A stretch of 64,000 nt of DNA from an uncultured Shewanella sp. (GTDB taxonomy: Bacteria > Pseudomonadota > Gammaproteobacteria > Enterobacterales > Shewanellaceae): the NCBI RefSeq assembly GCF_947501665.1, contig NZ_CANMWS010000032.1, positions 1-64,000 of the forward strand. The letters run 5' to 3'. The notes beneath the pieces are model-generated. The model did not search any database. It had not been told where the DNA came from and worked only from the letters and a program-made list of their open reading frames with translations. Positions within the stretch are counted from its first letter, which is position 1. Each line of letters starts with the position of its first letter. Shown in pieces: positions 7,178-16,091 of this stretch. The position numbers and the translations under genes were made by a program.

Positions 7178-8881
7178 CTAAACAATATCTATTTTCACTA
7201 AATGCCTAAATGAGATAGTGTCATCACTGCCCATGGTCAAGGTTAATTTTGGCGGTTGAATTTTCATATCAGAAAATAACACATGAAATTCGACATCTTG
7301 GATAACCACCCAATCTCCTGCATCCAAATCTTTCATCAAGAGACTATCAATAGAAGGCTGAACTGACTCTAATGCTTCTGAAATAACAATATAATGTAAA
7401 TGCCGAGACAACCAAGCTTTAAAACCCGTTTCATTTTTATGATTATCACTGACAAAAAACATATTTCGCCCAGTCAATCCCTGCAATATAACACGCTCCA
7501 TTGTCGACAACTCACGGTTGACCAATAATATCGCTCCACCACCCACAAGTTTATTGATCCCATCAATTTTCAGCCGCACAAAAAGATGCCGGATCACATA
7601 ACTGAGACAAGCAAAAATAAAGCCTGGAAAGACAAAAACAAGATAAATCAGAATCACTAAATTTAACGCAGATAAAAGCGTAAACAGTTGTAAAATACTC
7701 CAAGAAAAGCCGCCAAACAACACCATAGAAAACACTGCTGAACCAATCATAAATACTGCATTGGTGATATTATTCACTGCAATAGCCTGAGCACAGTGTC
7801 CTTGCTTAGATTTGACCTGAATGAAAGCATATAGAGGCACAATAAACAGCCCACCACTCACACCAATCATAAACAAGTCAAATATCACCCTATAATGCTC
7901 TCCACTGGTAATAAAAGAAACCGCGCTGTAAGGCACGCCAGAATGCACTTCAAGCAAGGTCACAGCCAAAGGCAGATCAAGCCCAAATAATGTCAAACCA
8001 ATTAAACCAAGTAACGAAATACCTAATTCAACTTGTCCAAATGATAAGCGACCACAGATGAGTGAACCTACCCCTATTCCCATGGAAAACAATAATAAAA
8101 GCAGTGACACAACCGTGGCATCACCATGCAAATTAACTTTTGAGAAATTAGGAAACTGCGTTAAGTAAGTGGCCCCTAAAAACCAAAACCAGCTAATAAC
8201 AATAATACTGGCCCAAATTGCAGGTTGCTGCTTAACATTTTTAATCATGGTCCAGCCCCCCGAAAAGGGCGCAAATTTAACTTTTTGATGAGTTGAAATA
8301 GGGGGAACAGACGGGATCATCACACTGGAGCCATAGCCAATTAATGCCAATACAAAAACCAATATTGCAGGTAATCCCCCTTGAGGATCATAATCAACGA
8401 TCAACCCTGCGCTGAGCGTGCCCACTAAGATAGCAATAAAAGTGCCTAACTCCACCCAAGCATTGCCTCGAACCAACTCTTGCTCATACAAAGCACGTGG
8501 TAAAATAGAATACTTAACAGGACCAAAATAAGCAGATTGTGTCCCCGTCAAAAAGAGTAATAACAACATAATGAGATAGCTATGCGTCAAAATGGCCACC
8601 ATGGCACAAGCCATGATAACAATTTCAAGTAACTTCAACCTACGAATGAGTAAAGCTTTATCAATATGGTCAGCTATCAGACCGGCATGAGCAGAAAATA
8701 GTAAAAAAGGTAAAATAAACAAGCCGGCCGCTAAATTGACAAATAAATTAACACTGATAGGTAACTGCTCAACTTGTGAGTAAGTCACCATCAATAGAAG
8801 AATATTCTTGTATAAATTATCGTTTAGCGCACCTAAAGATTGTGTCACAAAATAAGGGAAAAAACGGCGAGAAACGATCAT
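7178..8881 (-). CDS. LplT-like MFS transporter fused to a degenerate acyltransferase domain
   Basis: Residues 1 to about 420 form a 12-segment major facilitator protein beginning RFFPYFVTQSLGALNDNLYK, the signature start of lysophospholipid transporter LplT and of the transporter half of MFS-PlsC-Aas fusions. These flip lysophospholipids across the inner membrane for re-acylation. Residues about 428-567 resemble the beginning of a PlsC acyltransferase (IRHLFVRLKIDGINKL...GGAILLVNRE), but the HX4D catalytic box, normally NHxSxxD, reads NRELSTME and so lacks both key residues. No acyl-ACP synthetase domain follows. I read this as an eroded or repurposed remnant of a three-part fusion. The start ATG is clear. 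Substrate assignment is by family. Confidence 0.8.
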   Translation of the reverse strand: MIVSRRFFPYFVTQSLGALNDNLYKNILLLMVTYSQVEQLPISVNLFVNLAAGLFILPFLLFSAHAGLIADHIDKALLIRRLKLLEIVIMACAMVAILTHSYLIMLLLLFLTGTQSAYFGPVKYSILPRALYEQELVRGNAWVELGTFIAILVGTLSAGLIVDYDPQGGLPAILVFVLALIGYGSSVMIPSVPPISTHQKVKFAPFSGGWTMIKNVKQQPAIWASIIVISWFWFLGATYLTQFPNFSKVNLHGDATVVSLLLLLFSMGIGVGSLICGRLSFGQVELGISLLGLIGLTLFGLDLPLAVTLLEVHSGVPYSAVSFITSGEHYRVIFDLFMIGVSGGLFIVPLYAFIQVKSKQGHCAQAIAVNNITNAVFMIGSAVFSMVLFGGFSWSILQLFTLLSALNLVILIYLVFVFPGFIFACLSYVIRHLFVRLKIDGINKLVGGGAILLVNRELSTMERVILQGLTGRNMFFVSDNHKNETGFKAWLSRHLHYIVISEALESVQPSIDSLLMKDLDAGDWVVIQDVEFHVLFSDMKIQPPKLTLTMGSDDTISFRHLVKIDIV

Positions 8882-9010
8882 ATTGATATTCCTTAATGTC
8901 AGGCTCGATAGAACCAGCCTCTTTAGTATGTCAATTTATTACGCTAACTTAGTCTACGCTGTAATATAAAGGCGATATGTTTAGCATAAAAATCTCTGCA
9001 TCGGCCTTTT

Positions 9011-9056
9011 TATTCCCAAATCACTTGAAAATACGCTTTCAAGTGACTTGGATATA
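9011..9056. repeat. Palindromic intergenic repeat just 3' of cysQ
   Basis: Positions 9011-9030 and 9037-9056 pair as an inverted repeat with 17 of 20 matches around a 6-base loop; the core is TCACTTGAAA/TTTCAAGTGA. It abuts the cysQ stop codon and could act as its terminator. The arm sequence resembles the ends of the palindromic element at 38360-38626. Confidence 0.6.
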
Positions 9057-9869
9057 TCATGATTCTCCAACCAAAATTTTATCCCACTCTAAATGGGGGG
9101 CACCCACTACAATAAAATTGGGGTTTTCTAAACTCTCACGTTCATTATAGGACAAAGGCTGCAACTCTAAATCCATGATTTCACCACCCGCTTCTTCTAT
9201 GATAATTTGCGCGGCTCCCGTATCCCATTCCCCCGTGGGACCAATACGAACATAACAATCAGCTCGTCCTTCTGCGACCAAACAACTCTTTAATGCAGCT
9301 CCCCCTAACGTCACAAGTTCACAATGCTTATGTTGATGAAATAACTTAATGACTGACTGAGGATCTTGCCTGCGGCTGACCGCTAACCGTAAAGAGGGAT
9401 CATCTTTTTCAATAAATCGACTGTGGATCCTAAGTTCAGCGTCATCATGACGTTTATACGCCCCTAAACCAGCAATAGCGTAATAACACACTTCTGTCAT
9501 CGGCACATAAACAACGCCCATAATAGGCCTGTTATGTTCAATTAAAGCAATGATTACTGAAAAGTCGCCGCTTCCAGCAATAAACTCACCTGTGCCATCA
9601 AGCGGATCGACTAACCAATAACGCTGCCAGTTTTCTCGCTTTTGCAGGGGAATATCGGCATCTTCTTCAGATAGAATAGGGATCTCAGGCGTCAACACCA
9701 TTAACGCTGAAGTAATAATATTATGTGCAGCCAGATCGGCTGAAGTGACGGGTGTATTATCTGACTTAATTTCGCGTTGAAATGTCCCTCTTTGATAAAT
9801 ATCCCGGATAGTTTCCCCAGCATCCTTTGCTATATCGATAACTTGCTCAATATAATGTTCTGGCTTCAT
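9057..9869 (-). CDS. cysQ: 3'(2'),5'-bisphosphate nucleotidase
   Basis: CysQ hydrolyses 3'-phosphoadenosine 5'-phosphate, a by-product of sulfate assimilation and acyl-carrier-protein maturation, to AMP. The 270-residue protein belongs to the lithium-sensitive inositol monophosphatase superfamily. Its metal-binding motifs are in order: LSEED (66-70), DPLDGTGEF (88-96) and the C-terminal GEWDTGAAQ. The frame is open to a TTG at 9881, but GGAG lies 7 bases before the ATG at 9869, which I take as the start. It lies 68 bases downstream of nudE in the same direction, and the two are commonly neighbours next to the gsp genes in Shewanella and Vibrio. Confidence 0.93.
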   Translation of the reverse strand: MKPEHYIEQVIDIAKDAGETIRDIYQRGTFQREIKSDNTPVTSADLAAHNIITSALMVLTPEIPILSEEDADIPLQKRENWQRYWLVDPLDGTGEFIAGSGDFSVIIALIEHNRPIMGVVYVPMTEVCYYAIAGLGAYKRHDDAELRIHSRFIEKDDPSLRLAVSRRQDPQSVIKLFHQHKHCELVTLGGAALKSCLVAEGRADCYVRIGPTGEWDTGAAQIIIEEAGGEIMDLELQPLSYNERESLENPNFIVVGAPHLEWDKILVGES

Positions 9870-9937
9870 ATACGACTCCAACAGCCCACAATTTTAAAAA
9901 CGGCATAGATTAAGAGTAAATAAGCTTCATGACTAGT

Positions 9938-10492
9938 CTACTTAAGCTTGAGATGCTTTTGCGCTAAAAACAAGGCGCAAACACTTCTAGATTCAGAAAA
10001 ATCATCTTCAAGCAGGAGATTTTGCCAATTTTCAAGGGACCAAGTGACCAACTCAATAGGCTCCGGCTCATCCCCTTCAAGTTGACTTTCGTACAGTTCT
10101 TCAGCAAGAAATATTTGCATTTTACTGGAAAAATAACTGGGCGCTAAACTTAACTCCATTAAATGTGTAAGTTTTTTGGCTCCATAACCAATTTCCTCTT
10201 GCAACTCTCTATTTGCCGCTTCCATGGCACTTTCACCCGGATCAATCAACCCCTTAGTAAAACCTAACTCATAACTGTCAGTGCCAACAGCGTACTCACG
10301 ACCTAACAACAATTGTTGATTGTTTAAAACCGGCACGACCATCACGGCTCCGCTTCCCTTTCCTTTCATTCTTTCATATTGCCGACATTCGGCATTGGAA
10401 AACTGAAGATCCACTTGCTCAATATGAAACAAACGGCTTTTCGCAACAGTCTGAGTGTTTAATATGGTTGGTTTCAGCAGTTTTTTATTCAT
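9938..10492 (-). CDS. nudE: ADP-ribose/ADP compounds hydrolase NudE
   Basis: NudE is a cytoplasmic Nudix hydrolase that cleaves ADP-ribose, NADH and diadenosine polyphosphates. In this 184-residue protein the Nudix box GX5EX7REUXEEXGU is complete at residues 81-103 (GLIDPGE, RELQEEIG). The flanking sequence, including the N-terminal region and LGREYAVGTDSYEL, matches the NudE subgroup rather than NudF. It lies downstream of the gsp operon terminator and upstream of cysQ, and probably has its own promoter in the 200-base gap before gspN's end. Confidence 0.9.
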   Translation of the reverse strand: MNKKLLKPTILNTQTVAKSRLFHIEQVDLQFSNAECRQYERMKGKGSGAVMVVPVLNNQQLLLGREYAVGTDSYELGFTKGLIDPGESAMEAANRELQEEIGYGAKKLTHLMELSLAPSYFSSKMQIFLAEELYESQLEGDEPEPIELVTWSLENWQNLLLEDDFSESRSVCALFLAQKHLKLK

Positions 10493-10599
10493 CGGGCTTC
10501 ATGCTCATAATCTATCCACTATGAACATCATCTTACTACGACCTAGTTGAACCACAACTTTAATTTTAGCTAAAATATTTACAAGATTCATATAGCAAC

Positions 10600-10636
10600 A
10601 AAAAACGCCCACTCATTGAACCAATAAGTGGGCGTT
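10600..10636 (-). terminator. Rho-independent terminator of the gsp operon
   Basis: Arms AACGCCCACT (10604-10613) and AGTGGGCGTT (10627-10636) form a perfect 10-bp GC-rich stem. On the minus strand it is followed by a run of six T (10600-10605 read as A on plus). It lies 57 bases after the gspN stop and ends the gspC-to-gspN transcription unit. Confidence 0.88.
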
Positions 10637-10693
10637 AATCGTTTAATTGTCAAAAATCACAATCTTTTTAGAACCACAGAATCATCATATTCG

Positions 10694-11455
10694 CTACAAT
10701 CCAGGTATAGCTCCTTTATAATTCAATGTGTAATACCCTTGACTGTCTTTAGCACCAAACTGACTCAACATTTTTTTAAGATCGGCTGGTTGCTCGGGGG
10801 TTTCTTTCATTTTCGCATCAATAGCCACACGATTTTTGTCTTGTATTATCAAACTCCCCACTAAACCAAGGTGGTTCATTTTATCATCGGTTTTCAGCTC
10901 TATATTGCCATTCACGCAAGCTAAAGCAAAAGAGACATTGCCTAAAGGGTAATCGCCAAATTGGTTATTCAATTTTGCTTGGTTAATAATAGCCGTTCCT
11001 GATAACGCTTCACACCAAGGTTTGCCTGAATCAAATTCCTTAATAAATAGGCTAATGTCTCCATTCACTTTACTTCTAAGAGGCAATGCCTTATTCCCTA
11101 GTAAAGCTGGAATGGGCGCTTCAAATCGAAAGTCCTCTAAATACATGCCAGAAAAAGAGGCCCTAACCAAACCTTTTGCATTTATCGGTGTATTTCGCTC
11201 ACCTAAGGTAAAGTTCACTTGAGCTTGTCCTAACAGTAATCGCCATGGACTAAAATCCCACTTTAAGGTGTCAAGCTGGCGCCCTTCAAAAGTGATACTA
11301 TTGATTTGTCCTGCCCACACACTGCCCGACAAATCCGCAACAGAAAGCCCTTTAGGTAACTCGACAAATCTGGCCACAAAAGTGGCTGGTAAGGTAGCCA
11401 CTAAAAAAATGAGATAAATGAACAGACCAATAATTATTTTCTTCGTTAAACTCAC
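10694..11455 (-). CDS. gspN: Type II secretion system protein N
   Basis: GspN is an accessory inner-membrane protein of some type II secretion systems, with a single N-terminal anchor and a periplasmic domain. This 253-residue protein has a hydrophobic segment at about 6-27 and then the family pattern (LSVADLSGSVWAGQ, LDTLKWDFSPWRLLLG). Translation starts at GTG (11455) with AAGG about 7 bases upstream, directly after the gspM stop. It is the last gene of the operon and is followed by a strong terminator. GspN is absent from many species but usual in Shewanella, Vibrio and Aeromonas relatives. Confidence 0.9.
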   Translation of the reverse strand: MSLTKKIIIGLFIYLIFLVATLPATFVARFVELPKGLSVADLSGSVWAGQINSITFEGRQLDTLKWDFSPWRLLLGQAQVNFTLGERNTPINAKGLVRASFSGMYLEDFRFEAPIPALLGNKALPLRSKVNGDISLFIKEFDSGKPWCEALSGTAIINQAKLNNQFGDYPLGNVSFALACVNGNIELKTDDKMNHLGLVGSLIIQDKNRVAIDAKMKETPEQPADLKKMLSQFGAKDSQGYYTLNYKGAIPGL

Positions 11456-11464
11456 ATTAATACC

Positions 11465-11941
11465 TTACAAAGAGAACTGAATACGACGCACAGAAACATA
11501 GCCAGGTGTATCTACTGCCGCAATATCGATACTGTCTAAAGACAAGCCTTTTTCTTGAACAAGATTACTCACATAATCTAATAGCGCATTGAAAGGAACA
11601 TCACTCATCCACACTTGAATTTTATTGCCCTGTGGCTGCATTCGAGTAATCTCAAGTTCATATTGCGCTGCCGTTTGATTCACAATAGCACTTAAACTCC
11701 CTGTAAACTTATCATTGCCCTTTACTTGCTTAAGCCCCGCTATGCGGTTGGCTTTTTGCTTAACATAATGTAAAGTCTGCTCTTGAGCCGCGAGATTATG
11801 TTGGGCATCCATTTCAGCATTATCGATAGGCGTCCAGACTCCCCAATAGATAAAACCAACCACCAAAACAACAGCACATGCCACGACCATTTGCTGCTCT
11901 CGCAGAACCAGTCCTCGCCACCATGTTTTTAAGTTTTCCAT
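11465..11941 (-). CDS. gspM: Type II secretion system protein M
   Basis: GspM is a bitopic inner-membrane protein that partners GspL in the assembly platform. The 158-residue protein has a short cytoplasmic start (MENLKTWWRGLVLREQQMV), one membrane segment at about 18-36, a coiled-coil-prone stretch and a ferredoxin-like periplasmic domain ending in the typical VSVRRIQFSL. It starts immediately after the gspL stop (TAACATG) and ends 9 bases before gspN. Confidence 0.93.
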   Translation of the reverse strand: MENLKTWWRGLVLREQQMVVACAVVLVVGFIYWGVWTPIDNAEMDAQHNLAAQEQTLHYVKQKANRIAGLKQVKGNDKFTGSLSAIVNQTAAQYELEITRMQPQGNKIQVWMSDVPFNALLDYVSNLVQEKGLSLDSIDIAAVDTPGYVSVRRIQFSL

Positions 11942-11942
11942 G

Positions 11943-13160
11943 TTATTTCGCCTTTATCGTTAAAGTACTAGTTACAGCAGAATCGGTACTATTCATCGCC
12001 CCAGAATCTAAGCTGTAAGAACGTGAAACAATATCTTTGAACTGCTCAATTTGAGCATAACTTTTTGCCGAAACTTGCATTCTCAGCTCATTACGGGCGC
12101 CATCAAAACGCATTGTGGTCGGTTTTAATTCTTTTACCTGAGAAAATGCGCCTTCAATACCCGCTAGCATAGAAAAAAACTGACTATTGCCTCGACTATT
12201 GCCTTGCAGCCCTCTTAAATAGCCATCAATTTGCGTACGCACATTAACCACTCGAGAACTGCCTGGCACGACTTGTTTATATATCGCCTCGGTTTGGGCT
12301 TTTAATGCCTCGACCTGGGCATCCATTTGATAAATGTTTAAGCCTTTATTAACCAATGCCAGCACAAATAACGCACCAAATAAAATTGCCGTATTCCCCC
12401 AAAGCGATAAATATTTAGCATATTCACGTTTGGGTTTATATAAACCCGTCAACAAATCTAATGGCGCTGCGGCTAAGCCTTTCGCTAATGTCAGCATAGG
12501 CAACTCTAACACTTGCTGACGTATATCCGTTCCAGCCAGTGTGAGTTCAGTATACCCAGCCACTGTTGGCAGATCATCTTCTTCGCTATCAGTAGCAAGG
12601 TTTGTTTCTGCAATTAAATGAGGAAGTGCCGTTGGCAGCCATGTCTTTGGCAAAGCAACACCACTACTCTCACCTGTTCTTAATAAATAGTCTTCTTCAA
12701 ATTGCATTGCAGCCCAATGGCATTCTTCCAAAGGAAGAGCAAGACAATCAGGTACAATGCGCTGTATGGTCAACTGAGCATCACTTAGCCAAGTTAACCA
12801 CATTTGCATTTGCTCATGAGCAACCACCCCCACAGGTAAATGAGCACCTTGAGCCTTACCCACAACAAAATGCAATTCATCGACATCTTGCGCAAGATTC
12901 TCTTCCAACATAAAAGGCAGTGCCTTAATCGCTTGCCTTTGATTACCTTCAGGTAAATCAACCGAAGTTAACGTAATCGTCGATGTGGGCACTAAAACAT
13001 CAACAGGTCTATGACCAGCTCGTTCGGTTAACGTTGATAATTCATCAACATGGCTCAATTGTCCGGATGCAATTATCTCTTGTTCTTGTTCTGACCACAC
13101 CAACCAAAAACAAGGGTTTTCGGCAGTCTGTCCTAATCGGATAACTAATCGTTCGCTCAC
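11943..13160 (-). CDS. gspL: Type II secretion system protein L
   Basis: GspL links the cytoplasmic ATPase GspE to the inner-membrane platform. In this 405-residue protein the N-terminal ~240 residues form the actin-like cytoplasmic domain that recruits GspE, a membrane segment follows at about 252-270 (LWGNTAILFGALFVLALVNK) and the rest is a periplasmic ferredoxin-like domain. The GTG start at 13160 overlaps the gspK stop by 4 bases, which points to translational coupling. Confidence 0.93.
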   Translation of the reverse strand: MSERLVIRLGQTAENPCFWLVWSEQEQEIIASGQLSHVDELSTLTERAGHRPVDVLVPTSTITLTSVDLPEGNQRQAIKALPFMLEENLAQDVDELHFVVGKAQGAHLPVGVVAHEQMQMWLTWLSDAQLTIQRIVPDCLALPLEECHWAAMQFEEDYLLRTGESSGVALPKTWLPTALPHLIAETNLATDSEEDDLPTVAGYTELTLAGTDIRQQVLELPMLTLAKGLAAAPLDLLTGLYKPKREYAKYLSLWGNTAILFGALFVLALVNKGLNIYQMDAQVEALKAQTEAIYKQVVPGSSRVVNVRTQIDGYLRGLQGNSRGNSQFFSMLAGIEGAFSQVKELKPTTMRFDGARNELRMQVSAKSYAQIEQFKDIVSRSYSLDSGAMNSTDSAVTSTLTIKAK

Positions 13161-14269
13161 TTTCTCTTCTCCGGATCTAGTTGTGAAATTCCCATATTCT
13201 CTTCTTCACTTAAAAATGAGCTGGGATCTTCTTTCACTGGTAATATTATTTTTCTATCACCAAACTGACGTGAAATCACTGACAGCTTGTCATCCGATCC
13301 TCGCATTAATACGCTTTTTAAACGAAATATCGCACGATCGACTTTCGCACCTGCCCTTAATAAAAAATAATTACTGTCTATTCCAAAACTTGACGCTAAT
13401 GCTTCATCTGATGTTTTGAAACTACTGATCGATGAATTAGTCCAAAAATCTTCAATCGACTCATAACCATCAGCCGGTCTCTGATTAATAATACCTTCAG
13501 CCTCACCAACAGATATTTTATTTTCGAACATGCCAGCTAATAACGGAGCGTCTTCAACGGTTATAGTATTCACATTCAATACTTGTTCAGAGTTACCCGG
13601 AATGGCACAAACGAAAGGTGCAATTCTCATATAAATATCTTGAGTGAACCCCATAATGGCTCTGAGCTCACTCTTATCAAATAACAAGGTATTCGCCGCG
13701 CGATAAGGTACCGTTCTGGACTCATATTCCGCATCTTCAGCCCCATAAGGGCTCGATGTTGTATCCTCATCGGTATAATCTTTTAATGTGGCCGCTAAAG
13801 TATCAGCCGAAAACTGATCCATTCCCATCGCCACTAGCAAACCCGCAAATTGTCGCATCGGTAGGCTGGGTTTCGATTGTCCCGTGCTGGCATCTTCTTC
13901 AGTAGCAACTGATAATGCATTCACATTAAAACAAGATCGCATATCTTTCATTTCACCAGCAATTTCACCCAGCTCAACAGGAAAAACCATACCGGATTGT
14001 GCCCAATATTGTTGCAGGTTGACACTTTCCTCATCATCTTCAAAATCTTGGGTTAATATTTTCTTAGCCAACTCTTCAGCTGACAAGGCATACCAATAGG
14101 CTTGATCATACTGAGCCACATTAATAGTACGCCTAACCGATAATTGGTTTAGGCTAGTGATATTTGTCGCAACAATTGAAATCATGGCAATAATGAGTAT
14201 GACAACAATTAAAGCCACACCTTTTTGCTTTTCAGGCTTAGATGAATACTGGCGATTGGACATAACCAT
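13157..14269 (-). CDS. gspK: Type II secretion system minor pseudopilin K
   Basis: GspK is the large minor pseudopilin that caps the pseudopilus tip with GspI and GspJ. This 370-residue protein has the prepilin signal KQKGVALIVVILIIAM; as usual for GspK, residue 5 of the mature form is not glutamate. The inserted alpha domain typical of GspK (about 100-300) is present, with conserved RSCFNVNAL and a GSSRIN-like region (PADGYESIEDFW). An in-frame TTG precedes it, but the ATG at 14269 has AGGTAG 5 bases upstream and is chosen. The gspJ stop codon lies inside that ribosome-binding site. Confidence 0.92.
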   Translation of the reverse strand: MVMSNRQYSSKPEKQKGVALIVVILIIAMISIVATNITSLNQLSVRRTINVAQYDQAYWYALSAEELAKKILTQDFEDDEESVNLQQYWAQSGMVFPVELGEIAGEMKDMRSCFNVNALSVATEEDASTGQSKPSLPMRQFAGLLVAMGMDQFSADTLAATLKDYTDEDTTSSPYGAEDAEYESRTVPYRAANTLLFDKSELRAIMGFTQDIYMRIAPFVCAIPGNSEQVLNVNTITVEDAPLLAGMFENKISVGEAEGIINQRPADGYESIEDFWTNSSISSFKTSDEALASSFGIDSNYFLLRAGAKVDRAIFRLKSVLMRGSDDKLSVISRQFGDRKIILPVKEDPSSFLSEEENMGISQLDPEKRK

Positions 14270-14274
14270 CAATG

Positions 14275-14985
14275 CTACCTTTTAGAGTTATTATCTGAAC
14301 TGCCACCTGAACCACTACCGGAGTCACTACCTGAACTACCTCCTGAGCCTGAATTATTTGAAGAATCATCGGTTTCAGGCATAGCATCAACTAATAAAAA
14401 TTTTCGAATCACTTTGCCTAAGTCTTCTAATTCAATTTGTATACTAATGGCTTGGGGTAACTCGGTCGCATCCACTTTTCGCTCCCATTTACCGTCAACA
14501 AAAAAAGAATATTCAACAGATATTACTTTTTTCATTATGACTGTTTTTATGGGTTCAGCCCCCATTTCTGGCTCTGGATAAGGGTAATACCAACGCTCTA
14601 AATTACCTTCTTTTACAACATAAGCAACAGATTGCAATGTGCCTCGTGGTAACATGCCATCAGGGTTAAGCCAACCTAAACGGAAAAACACTATCGCTTC
14701 AGACTCTGAATCTAAAATGTCACTGCCGGTCTGAAACATCGTACTCCCCCGCCCCCCTTCAAATAATCTAGGTGTACGGGGAACCATTTGATTAAAATCC
14801 CTTTCAATCATGCCAAAGCCTTGCTGCATGGCTTTTAATTTCTCAGAAAAGTCGCGAGTACTCTCATCATTAAGCATCACAGTATGTAACACGGTATTCG
14901 ATGCCAATCCAATCATAGCGAAAATAGCAATCGCAATGAGCATCTCAAGAAGCGTAAAACCTTGCTGATGATTAATTCGAGTCAT
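14275..14985 (-). CDS. gspJ: Type II secretion system minor pseudopilin J
   Basis: GspJ is a minor pseudopilin of the GspI-J-K tip complex, exported and cleaved by the prepilin peptidase. The protein starts MTRINHQQGFTLLEMLIAIAIF, with cleavage expected between Gly and Phe and the needed Glu at mature position 5. It overlaps the end of gspI by 14 bases. The last ~29 residues (208-236) are almost entirely Ser, Gly, Asp and Asn, a disordered tail beyond the usual end of the GspJ fold. The longer in-frame start at 15021 lies inside gspI and is unlikely. Confidence 0.92.
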   Translation of the reverse strand: MTRINHQQGFTLLEMLIAIAIFAMIGLASNTVLHTVMLNDESTRDFSEKLKAMQQGFGMIERDFNQMVPRTPRLFEGGRGSTMFQTGSDILDSESEAIVFFRLGWLNPDGMLPRGTLQSVAYVVKEGNLERWYYPYPEPEMGAEPIKTVIMKKVISVEYSFFVDGKWERKVDATELPQAISIQIELEDLGKVIRKFLLVDAMPETDDSSNNSGSGGSSGSDSGSGSGGSSDNNSKR

Positions 14986-15394
14986 TAGAGTCACCGCTAT
15001 CACTTGCATCATTAAAGACATAAGTGCTTACTTCTGCGATAGTCCGCTGGAAATTATCATTATCACTCACGCTGACTTTCACCAACCGAAATTTATCATC
15101 ATCAGTCTTAATCACTTGTTGACGCCAATACCAATCTCTTCCTGCTAACGTTGTTTGCCCTTCAGTGCGACCTACATCAGGAAAAGCCGGATTAAGTTTC
15201 ATATCAACAAGCTGATTATCCACTACCCATTGAGCTAAAGTTCGCTCTTCTAAAATGGGCATATTACTGATTAACTCACCTAAGCTTTTAGTAATGGCGA
15301 TTGCAGCAATGGAAAACACAGCCAACGCGACGATGACTTCAAGTAAAGTCATCCCCTTCATATTACTCAATACAAAATGACGTCTTCTCATCAT
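14972..15394 (-). CDS. gspI: Type II secretion system minor pseudopilin I
   Basis: GspI is a minor pseudopilin thought to nucleate the tip complex. This 140-residue protein has an N-terminal leader MMRRRHFVLSNMKG, then MTLLEVIVALAVFSIAAIAI with the mature N-terminal methionine and Glu5. The globular part keeps the typical NQLVDMKL and GRDWYWRQQV stretches. The end, DASDSGDSNDSN, is a short acidic low-complexity tail. A 114-base gap without a gene separates it from gspH, larger than other gaps in the operon. Confidence 0.92.
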   Translation of the reverse strand: MMRRRHFVLSNMKGMTLLEVIVALAVFSIAAIAITKSLGELISNMPILEERTLAQWVVDNQLVDMKLNPAFPDVGRTEGQTTLAGRDWYWRQQVIKTDDDKFRLVKVSVSDNDNFQRTIAEVSTYVFNDASDSGDSNDSN

Positions 15395-15508
15395 TTTCTC
15401 CCAGAGTAATCATATTGAAATGGTAAAAGACAATAAGAAAGAACATACGAAATATGCTGCACATGAAATTGAGCAAACATAAAAACGCCATAAAAAGATA
15501 AGCGATTT

Positions 15509-16090
15509 TTACTTTTCATCATTTTCTCTGCCTAATACCACGCGACCAAAAGCGTCACCAATCACCTTGACATCGATATAGTTACCTGAATCATCTCGGC
15601 CAGAAAATGTCAGTTCAAACGCTGACATTTCGCCGCTGGGGAAAAGCAAAATTTGTGGCTCAGGAAATTTTTTCTTCTCTTCGTCAGTTTTTTCAATGAA
15701 TGGGCCATCATCAGTAAAAGCGCTACCCTTTTCCTCATCATCTTGTACTAAAGGCAAACCTTCAACGATGAGTGTCATTTCCACACCCGGATCCATTTCT
15801 CGCTCACTCAATAAACGATCATTTTCCAGAGGCTGCCACTTACCTTCAGCATATAAAACAAATTGGTAATTATCTGGCTCCACGACAATACCAACAAAAT
15901 CACCACTCATCACGGTTTCGTCAAGTACCAACTCAACGGATTGCATAAATTGTTGCGCCGTTTTTTCCAGAGCACGATCTTTTCCTGCTCCTCCCATACT
16001 TAGCGTCACTGCTGCAGCAGCAAGCCCCATGAGCAAAACAACCAGCAACACCTCCATTAAAGTGAAGCCTTTTTGACGCAACATATTCAT
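15509..16090 (-). CDS. gspH: Type II secretion system minor pseudopilin H
   Basis: GspH is a minor pseudopilin that joins the shaft to the tip complex. The protein starts MNMLRQKGFTLMEVLLVVLLMGLAAAA, with the prepilin cleavage site KG/FTLMEV and Glu5. The body includes SGRDDSGNYIDVKVIGDAFGRVVLG near the end, as in the family. The frame is open to 16171, but that would run back into gspG, so the ATG pair at 16090/16084 just after the gspG stop is chosen; no strong ribosome-binding site separates these two. An insertion rich in Asp, Glu and Lys near residues 120-140 is longer than usual. Confidence 0.9.
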   Translation of the reverse strand: MNMLRQKGFTLMEVLLVVLLMGLAAAAVTLSMGGAGKDRALEKTAQQFMQSVELVLDETVMSGDFVGIVVEPDNYQFVLYAEGKWQPLENDRLLSEREMDPGVEMTLIVEGLPLVQDDEEKGSAFTDDGPFIEKTDEEKKKFPEPQILLFPSGEMSAFELTFSGRDDSGNYIDVKVIGDAFGRVVLGRENDEK

Positions 16091-16091
16091 A

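Noticed and set aside
12602..12913. A 103-codon plus-strand frame inside gspL
   Set aside because: It lies wholly antisense to a clear gspL and lacks any domain; the same holds for the other antisense frames within the gsp genes.
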